Shown: one piece after another, positions 56,701 through 64,000 of the stretch
Layout of the letters: each line of letters starts with the position of its first letter
Numbering within the stretch: position 1 is the stretch's first letter
Assembly (NCBI GenBank): GCA_038030265.1
Contig: CM075940.1
Location: 5,952,001-6,016,000, forward strand
Length of the DNA: 64,000 nucleotides
Source: Corythucha ciliata
Taxonomy: Eukaryota > Arthropoda > Insecta > Hemiptera > Tingidae
Direction: 5' to 3'
Program-made: the position numbers and the translations under genes
The notes under the pieces: generated by a model
The model's database searches: none
Told to the model about the DNA's origin: nothing
What the model saw: the letters and a program-made list of their open reading frames with translations, nothing else

Positions 56701-58935
56701 AAGAGACATCAAGAAGAAACAAAGACGTTCGTCCATCGAATTTAATTTAAGGACCCTCAAACGTGTTGCTGGACTCGGAAACCGACAATTTATCCCTTCA
56801 AACAGCATATTTGACTCTAACCACTCGTTCCATTTGGTTTTTGGTCCATGGGGTTTTGCTGGCTATCGAAACTAACATAGGCTATGTACAACCAGAAGAA
56901 GATATTGGCGAGTGGGGGGGGAGTGGTATAGCCTGGGGGAGGGAGGTAGGATTTGCCACTCCCTTCTGTCCCAGACTCCAAAAAGCTCCTAACCCCGTTG
57001 ATTGTCCACAGGGTCGCTTTTGGCCCTCATGTCTAGCGAGTGTGTTCGATAATAATGTATATGATGCAGTGTGATTTTTTCATATTGGTGACTGCTTGTA
57101 GAATTTGTCGTGTTCTACAAGAATTTAACGATTCACTCCATTCCCCAGGGATGAATATCAAGAGAGGAAACAGTGTTTGATTAAGATTACATGAATACAA
57201 TCCTACAACTTCACCGCACGCCTTGAATGACTAGGTTATTAGCAAGCCAATGACCTAACTTTAACTTTATATTCAAAGGTGGCTCTGGAACGACTGAGAA
57301 AGTATCATGCGCAATTCTGAGCTTCAATAATAATTAGGAGCGACAACTTATAACTATGTACGCTTAATTTTAGAACCCTAACCGATTCATTAAGCGTGAA
57401 AAAACTTGGAAAGCGGAATATTCTGCACATGCCTTGCACTAGAAGAATGTGAATATGATTTCATACGTTTTCAAGCTGACTGATTCAAGAGGACTATATA
57501 TCGCACAACGTCAATAAAACTTTGTGCTCCTCCATGCATTAAGATCAATAGTCTTCACTTGTTCCGATAAAGCCTATAACGGAAATAGTCAGACTTCGAG
57601 GTTTTTAGGGCTCCTCATTTGTTGTCAAAAGCCCAATTCATGGTCTTAGTACCGAGCTTGCCCCATTTTTTTCAAGGTGCAAAAATATTGGGGGAAAAAA
57701 AAAATCAATAATGAGGAATTTCGAATAAAGACCTTCGATTTTGTGCTTTGTCGCGACTACTTAAACTTAAAGTCAGAGTTAAATTCGTTGATTAATGCCT
57801 CCGTACTATGTAAAATGCTTCTCTCCCGCTAAGCCCCCTTCCCCTCACACGTAGCTAGCTCACGGCCCCTTTCGTGACAAAGGGAAAATGATGAGGCTAC
57901 TTACCATACGATTTTGAAGGTACTAAAACACAATTTATCTCCCAGTGCCTCACAAAGAACGCTCATTTCATATGTTGTAACCGTAATTTACGATCATTTC
58001 ACCTGAATCAATATAAAGTAATTCGAATTAATAATTTTTATTGTTTCAGCTGCCTCAAACATAGAAAATCACACGCCACGCGATGCCTCTAAAAAAATGA
58101 GGCTAAGTTCTTCCAGATTTATTCTACTCTCATCAAAACATCATTAATTCCTCGTTTCACATTCGTTTCATTCTTCGCAGCCATGATTTGTATAAAAACG
58201 GAAAGATTGAAAAGAGTTATAGAAACGAGAAAAGAATAGTTGTGAACAAATAAATGTATACGGGAAAAATTTGATGGGAGTGGAGGCGGCAGTTAAAGCA
58301 AGCCAAGCTCCATGGAGTACTCACAAATAATAAGTAGGGTTCGAAAAACTAATAAGACTGAAAGAAGAGTTTCATAAAAAACAAAAAAAAATCTAAAAAT
58401 TCGTGAAAATAAAAAGCGTTGAAGGTTTAAAGCAAGGAAGCTACCATTTTTTTTCTTTTATGCATGATAAAACTGCCGCTTTAAAAAGAAAAAGGATTCA
58501 TGGTATAACAGCAAGCATTCTCGTCATTCCAGGCTTTTTGTATGGGGGATGAGGGGAGGGTACGCACGAATTGACGCTTTCAGCAGCTCTCGAGAAAAAA
58601 AAAACTTAATAATTAACACGGCTGGCAGCTCTGAAGAAAAGAAAAACGGATAAAACAGCCTTTAAAATAGCATTAATTAACAGTTGAAGTGTCGATGTTT
58701 AATGCAAGATGAGTGTCAGTGCCGTAGAAAACAATGCAACAAAAACGGAGTGTCGAACTTGAAAAACATTGGACGTCCAAGTGATCCTGCGGAGATCTTT
58801 GAATTGAGGGATGGGTGGGGGAAGGTTGGAAAGGTATTGTGGGGTTGAAATTTTATTCCGCGCTGTCGATGGATATACTTAAGCGTTTTGCTGAGGCTCA
58901 CATTTTCTTTGCTCGGTTCGTTTGAGGCAAATTGT
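56701..58935. other. Non-coding, nothing recognised
   Basis: A 103-codon plus frame at 56763-57074 has no known motif. Two stray ~30-bp repeat units may lie near 57600-57655. Confidence 0.4.
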
Positions 58936-59100
58936 AGATTCCAACGCAAAGTTGTAGATTTTAAGGACCCGAATCCACGAAGTTCGTTTTTGAGAGATTC
59001 AACCCCGTGTGGAATTTGGTAATTGAGACAGCTAAATTCAAAAAATTGTGTTGTGTTTTTGAAATGAACGAAAAGATTGGCAAAATCTGCCAAATTGGGT
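58936..59100. repeat. Short ~30-bp array, decayed
   Basis: Units such as AATCCACGAAGTTCGTTTTTG and GATTCAACCCCGTGTGGAAT resemble the AACCCCGTGAAATTTCG type at 28.96 kb. Confidence 0.4.
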
Positions 59101-59176
59101 TTTTATAATATATTTCCGGTGATAAATACCAGGAGGAGGGGGAAGCACTGGGTCTGTTATCCCATGGGCTCGGATA

Positions 59177-59928
59177 TCAAGAATGAAAGACAAAAAGAGT
59201 CAAAAGCTTTAATGCGTTTGGAGTTCTTACTGTGATTTGGAGCTCTATTGTGGTTGAAGCTTTACAATGGCTGGAGTTTTTTTTTGTGATAGGAGCTTTA
59301 CTGTTTTGAGGTTTCTTGACTCGAATCGTTCCAAAAGAATAGTTATGAACGTCGTCATCGCCAGAATGCTCTATTTCACGAATGTTTTTTCCAGACTCAC
59401 ATGCCGGTTTTATATGGCCTTCTTTTCCACAGTTGAAACAAGTCAATTTCCGAGCAGAACAAGCTTCCTCACTGTGTGTGGCTAAACGACCGCATCTGAA
59501 ACATTTACGGGTATGAACTTTTTTCTTTTCTCTCTGTGACCGATACTTGAGCTTCCCGTTCTCTTCAACAGACTGGTCACTTTGACCTCTGACCTCGACT
59601 TGTTGAGTTTCAATCGACTCGGATAAACGAATTTGCTCGATTGCTTGTTCAACTGTTAAAGTTTCGACCAACTGCAATTTGCTCGACAAGCTCCTGTCGG
59701 CTAAACCTGTAACTAGCTTTAAGAGAAGCATATCATTCCAAAAACTACAGGTTTGGCAAGTCCATTGTCATTGATGTAGCTATTTTCAGTCTTCCCTGGC
59801 ATCTGATCGCGCGTTAGAAACTTAGCTCTTTCGAAGAATAAATTTGTCTTTACTTTAAAATGCCCATCGAGTGTTTCTTTCACAATTTTATAACTAGTTC
59901 GAGCCTCAGATGGCAACCCCAAAGACAA
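59177..59928 (-). pseudogene. Ty3/gypsy-type Gag relic with two zinc knuckles
   Basis: The upstream piece (59928-59719) reads KVKTNLFFERAKFLTRDQM, then the frame shifts near 59740. The second piece (59731-59177) reads KLVTGLADRSLSSKLQL, LTVEQAIEQIRLSE, and two CCHC knuckles: CFRCGRLATHSEEAC (CX2CX5HX4C, one residue long) and CFNCGKEGHIKPAC (canonical CX2CX4HX4C). This layout is typical of Gag from Ty3/gypsy elements. After the knuckles the frame runs into a 17-18-bp minisatellite (SSHCKASTTIEL) and stops, so protease and Pol are absent. No LTRs are seen. Confidence 0.85.
59220..59320 (+). repeat. 17-18-bp minisatellite, unit TGTGGTTGGAGCTTTAC (small block)
   Basis: TGTGATTTGGAGCTCTAT, TGTGGTTGAAGCTTTACAA and TGTGATAGGAGCTTTAC are consecutive units. 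They overlap the 3' end of the Gag relic on the other strand and supply its last residues. Confidence 0.7.
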
Positions 59929-60261
59929 TAGACAAGGGTATTAGTTTGCTGTTCTTCACTTTTATCCGAAAGACCCGATGCAGTTCAAAAAGATTCGAAA
60001 CGACGACTCCACCGGGACCACTTTGCCGGCTCCCGCAAGTCGAAACTCTCCGGTGGCTAGACCAAATACGACGACGACCCTGCCGATTCGTTCGAAGGCT
60101 GTCGCGGCACTCTTTCCATTGCTGCGACGAGCGCTGACACTAAGTCCTACGCATTCGTCATTCATTTTCTTTGACTAAGCTACCACCATGTAAAGAAAAT
60201 GAGAAAGATGATTTCGAGAATTTTTATATTTATTTATCCCTTAAAATCATTTATGCCCTCA
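59929..60261. other. Region upstream of Gag relic, no motif
   Basis: This should hold the Gag N-terminus on the minus strand if the element were longer. A 67-codon minus frame (59962-60165) shows no Gag-like motif. Confidence 0.35.
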
Positions 60262-60625
60262 TTACATTTACAGTGGTTGGAACTTTACTGTGGTTGGAGT
60301 TCTGCTGTGGTTGGAGCACTGGTGTGTTGGAGCTTCACTGTAGTTAGAGTTTTTGGTGGTTGCAGCTTAACTGTAGTTAAGAGTTTTTGGCGGTTGGGCC
60401 TCATTTGTAGTTGGAGCTGATGAGCTGTGGTTGAGCCTACTTTATAGTGGGGAGCTTTCCTGTGGCCGGGCCTTCTTTGTGGTTGGGAGCCATTCGTGGT
60501 TGGAGCTTTACTGTGGTTGGAGGTCTGCCCTGGTGGAAACTCTGCTGTGTTTGTAGTGCAGATGCGGTTAGATATTCACTTATCAGATTTTCAGCTCATT
60601 GTGGTTGGAGCCCGATTGAATCCTT
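60262..60625 (+). repeat. 17-18-bp minisatellite, unit TGTGGTTGGAGCTTTAC (main block)
   Basis: About 20 units run, including CAGTGGTTGGAACTTTAC, TGTGGTTGGAGTTCTGC and TGTGGTTGGAGCACTGG, with a few longer interruptions. The reverse-complement motif (CAAAGCTCCAAACCACAGTA) is also found inside hAT-like copies 3 and 4 (about 49280, 34970). Confidence 0.8.
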
Positions 60626-62639
60626 TCAGCTGACGGCTAGCCGAAAAGGACCGGCTTAAACCTCGATCTTAAATTGATGTGTACTTACTCCGTTGGACTT
60701 TGAATTACTCTGGTTAAACAGTAAGTTTCGAGCGTGTCATAACAATCCTATTACAATCTCCCCCCCCCCTCCACCAAGCCACGGGTGTTTCTGAATTCGT
60801 TTTTCGTTTCAAGCATGTTTGCGTAAATTTTTCATTTACTTTTTTTAAAAAATAAGCTCCTCGTTGCTTTCTTCTCTTTTCCATTTCACCATCTCGTGCA
60901 ACTTCCTCAGGGTGAACGGATAAAATCCTTGAAAAAACACTACCACCTCGATAAAGGCATAACATCTAGCAACAAAAAATAATAATTTTCATTTATTTAT
61001 GTACGTAACACTAAGAAACAACAAGAATGCCCACAGTCATATAGCGAGTTGTGCTTGGACATGGTCTATTCTAACTAATACGGCGAGGCTTAACAGAATA
61101 TTTATGGGTGAAAGAATATAAAAATTATGTTGAACTGAGCTAATAAAGTGTTGCTTTTTTTGTAGCCATTTCTTTTCATCGAATTGACAGCGAAGTCGCA
61201 ACTCGCTTATTTTCGTGTTGATGGGGTTCGGTATGGATGACTGTTGAAGTTTTTGGTTGGGGGACGGGGGTGGATTCTCCATGAGCTTTCCTCGCTGAAA
61301 ACCTCATAAAATAGTATTTCCGTATTCAAGAGAAGATCCCCATCGTGTGGAGGGACTGGGTGGGTGACGGGAGGGTAACATGACATGGCAGAGGCGTGCA
61401 GCACGAGGAGAGGAGGAAGGATCCAGGAGTTTGGACAACCCCGAAGATTTATTACCCAGGACCGGAATGAGGTGTAACTTCACCTCTAGTTTCCACATTA
61501 TTCTGTATGGTGTGCCCCTCACCTCTTTGTCAGTCGTCCGTTGTATCCACCGACTTTTAGCCGGGAAAATGCAAGAACAACTGGTTTCATGTAAATGTGT
61601 TCCGACTCTTTCAAGGAATATAACCACATACTTATTATTTCTATTCATTTTGAGATGTGTGATCGACAGAAACTGGGTTCTTGAAGCTTTAAAACATGTG
61701 TCACAAAGAAATAAAAGTAACTGAAAGATACTCACACTCTGCTCTTTACACGCCTTATAATCAAGGGTCAAAATGCAGTCAAAAAGACACTAAAATTTAA
61801 ATTAAACTGCTTTTCCCATGGTCCAGCAGGAAACAGGAAGTATTTTTCCACGGGAGCATAATGAGGGACACGCCCTTCCTTTTCCCTCGTCCGTTCCTTA
61901 CGCTCATCATATTTTATTCTTTTCTCGTTGCTTTGGAGTGAGCACATTACGACTCGAGCGTCCGTATGTTATTTTCTCTACACACAGGTTTTTGAACGGG
62001 AAGCACCGGCAGACCCATTGAGCTCAATGAACTGTTTGAATAAAATATCAGGGCCTGCACTGTTTGGAAAAACCATTGTTATGCTTGTTTTTTCGAGATC
62101 AAAGGTTTTAAATTTTTTATTACCACTCTGTCCGCGAAATATAAAAAAGGTAGGGAGGATTTTCCATTAATTCTTGAACAAGAGAAGAAGAGCCCATCAG
62201 TTTGCGTGTATATCACTCTAATTACGGTGATGCATCAGTAAATGAAGGAGACGTATATTTTTACTGGAACTTGACAATTCCAACATTTGACCTTGTTTAA
62301 CAGAGTTACATAGACCAATCAAGGACCCTCGCTAAAAACTTGTTATTCCAGTCCTTTTTTCTTCTTGTCAAGTATGTCCCTTAAGACACCCTCGCGTAAC
62401 TATTTTATCTTCTTTCAGTCTTCTCTCCCCCCCCCCCATTTTTTTATTATTTTAGCCCTCGGACTTTTCTGCTTCCTCAACTTTTGATGCAGAAGTTAAA
62501 AAGACTTCTTCGGCGTAATTTGAGTCGTTCTCTTCATTTTACACCATTTTTGCGTCCCATGAGGAGAGTCCCTTGTCACTCACTTACAATTAGGTTTTAT
62601 ACATTTTTTCCCCTTTGGGGCTTATCGTGACGCATTCCT
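60626..62639. other. Non-coding; C11 run and unrecognised frames
   Basis: Overlapping frames at 61304-61771 (minus, 155 codons) and 61380-61724 (plus) match nothing I know. C11 lies at 62427-62437. Confidence 0.4.
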
Positions 62640-62990
62640 AACAAATGGCGGATTTTGGCGTTTTATTTTCGCTGTCATCCATTGCGTCAGAGGCACAATG
62701 GCAAAATCGACCATTCGCGTCTGAAAAAAAAGATTACTAAACTGAGCCTTTACGCCTTGAAAATATCTCAACTGTTGATTCGTGCATAATCGCACTGACA
62801 ATTCACACTCTAAAAATGGCCAAACTTACCATCTGTAGCCCTTCAGAGGCTACAGATGGTGTTATAATGACGATTCTCATTATCAAAGTGGCTATGTGCA
62901 CCCCCCCCCCCTAAAACAACGTTCAAACGTTGCTATTCGCGCCTTAAAACGATTAACTGGCGAGTAGCGTTTGAGCACCGAAAATGTACG
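62640..62990. repeat. Degenerate ~30-bp array on reverse strand
   Basis: AATGGCAAAATCGACCATTCG, ACGCCTTGAAAATATCTCAAC and CTAAAAATGGCCAAACTTACC are reverse-strand forms of the GCGCGAATNGTCAGTTTGGCC unit. It contains C11 (62901-62911) and a perfect hairpin. Confidence 0.5.
62828..62860. repeat. Perfect 13-bp hairpin, 7-nt loop
   Basis: ACCATCTGTAGCC (62828-62840) pairs exactly with 62848-62860 around CTTCAGA. It sits inside a repeat unit that has no hairpin in other arrays. No T run follows, so it is not a simple pol III product. Confidence 0.75.
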
Positions 62991-64000
62991 ATGTGCGCAA
63001 TCAACTTCAGTTTTACTCGTAAATAGCTATAGTTTCGTGCTCATATTTACATAATTCATCGTTTCTAGTCCACTTAAGTGATTTTAGCATTGGTTCAGTT
63101 AAAAAAAAAGGAAAAAAAAGCAAGACCCCCCCCCCACCAGACTTCAAGACAAGTCCCCCCTACTGTCGATTCGGTCAATGAAGGCTGCACTGACGAAATT
63201 CCGGGGGCTCGACTTACCCACCCCACACGAAGGAAAATCCTCCAACCCTGAAACCACTTTCTTCGCCAAAGATTAGATGAGAATTGGTGGGAAGGGTTGC
63301 AGGTCGCGTACTTTCAAAGTAATGGAAATGGGGGGGGGGACTCGAAAAACTGCCCTTCACCCGGGCTATTTATTTTCCAGTCTTTTGATCAAGTGACTTT
63401 TAATCGACCGATCATTATTATTTTTTAAGTTTAAGAGTTTTTCCAGCATTCGCAAACAAAGTGAATAGTATTTCTTTACTTGAAAGGAAGGGGGAAAAAC
63501 TAGTTTGTTCCATTGAGCCACTCAAAGCTACAGAATTCCTTCCATTTTCCCGTCTCCCTAATTTTAAAAGCCTACAATTTACAAATCCGTATCCCTGTTA
63601 TGCAAATTTATTTAGTTACCCGAGTTTCCATAGTTCACGAGAGGAAATTGTAACAGGAAGTTGAGTTGGACATTCTTGGAGGAAACAGCGGAGAAGCGCG
63701 AATATAACACAATTCTCCTCAATTGCGCCGAAAGGCATTGATGAGGGGGGACAGAGGTGCATTAGGGGTAGGTCGAATCTTATTGAATTTCAAGTTTGTA
63801 CATTGCGACGGCTGTTCATAGTGCTTTTCAAAAAGAAAAAAAAATGTTAGGAACATACGCAGAGAACACATCAACACCTATCATCTAGAGCGTCAAGAAA
63901 AATAAATAAAATGAGGCTCTCGCTAGATGAGAAATAACCAGCAACGTGTTGACTGGTGGCAGAGGGAACTGTACAAACTAACTCACTGCATCATTCTACA
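62991..64000. other. Non-coding; C10 and G10 runs
   Basis: C10 lies at 63126-63135 and G10 at 63330-63339. A 67-codon plus frame at 63461-63664 has no known motif. Confidence 0.4.

Noticed and set aside
59962..60165. Gag N-terminus on the minus strand
   Set aside because: The frame shows no Gag-like residues, so I do not join it to the relic.
61304..61771. 155-codon minus-strand frame
   Set aside because: No family resemblance is seen, and it overlaps an equally open plus-strand frame.

Overview
The window reads as non-coding, AT-rich animal DNA, most likely from an arthropod or another invertebrate. Three things point there: a Copia-type RT/RNase H relic, a Ty3/gypsy-type Gag relic, and a spliced gene of the protein family I recall as DUF7869, which is expanded in arthropods. 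The species cannot be named from the sequence. I find no intact host protein-coding gene. Apart from one small unexplained open frame at 441-605, everything I can support is mobile DNA, its relics, foldback or palindromic DNA, tandem arrays, and tRNA or tRNA-like units.

0-10 kb: a TA-flanked foldback MITE (605-1321), a non-LTR RNase H scrap (about 3.4-3.6 kb), a foldback (5090-5331), a Copia pol 3' end (6000-6973), a truncated foldback element (7235-7445) and two small hairpins near 9.4-9.7 kb. 10-20 kb: GC-rich hairpins at 11.5 kb, the full copy of the 7.2-kb foldback element (13676-14095), an inverted pair of tRNA genes (15067-15395), and a 1.24-kb TA-flanked element with subterminal repeats (17155-18393).

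20-30 kb: a multi-exon DUF7869-like gene (21922-24664) with good splice sites but one stop and at least five frameshifts, an 80-bp hairpin family (26.6-27.0 kb), and degenerate ~30-bp repeats. 32.8-39.4 kb: three copies of a hAT-like non-autonomous element, one inverted relative to the other two, plus a ~190-bp near-perfect palindrome. 40.2-40.9 kb: an inverted pair of tRNA-derived units. 48.5-50.5 kb: a complete hAT-like element inserted in one arm of a foldback, with an 8-bp target duplication that can be checked against the other arm. 59.2-60.7 kb: a Gag relic running into a 17-18-bp minisatellite.

The best candidates for something undescribed are linked. A 1.65-kb family of hAT-like elements carries several tandem-repeat arrays in a fixed order. 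Related arrays (units of about 17-18, 20 and 30 bp) recur across the window, which suggests that transposition disperses minisatellites. The window also holds at least 17 runs of ten or more G or C, far above chance. All repeat periods and boundaries were read by eye and are approximate unless stated.
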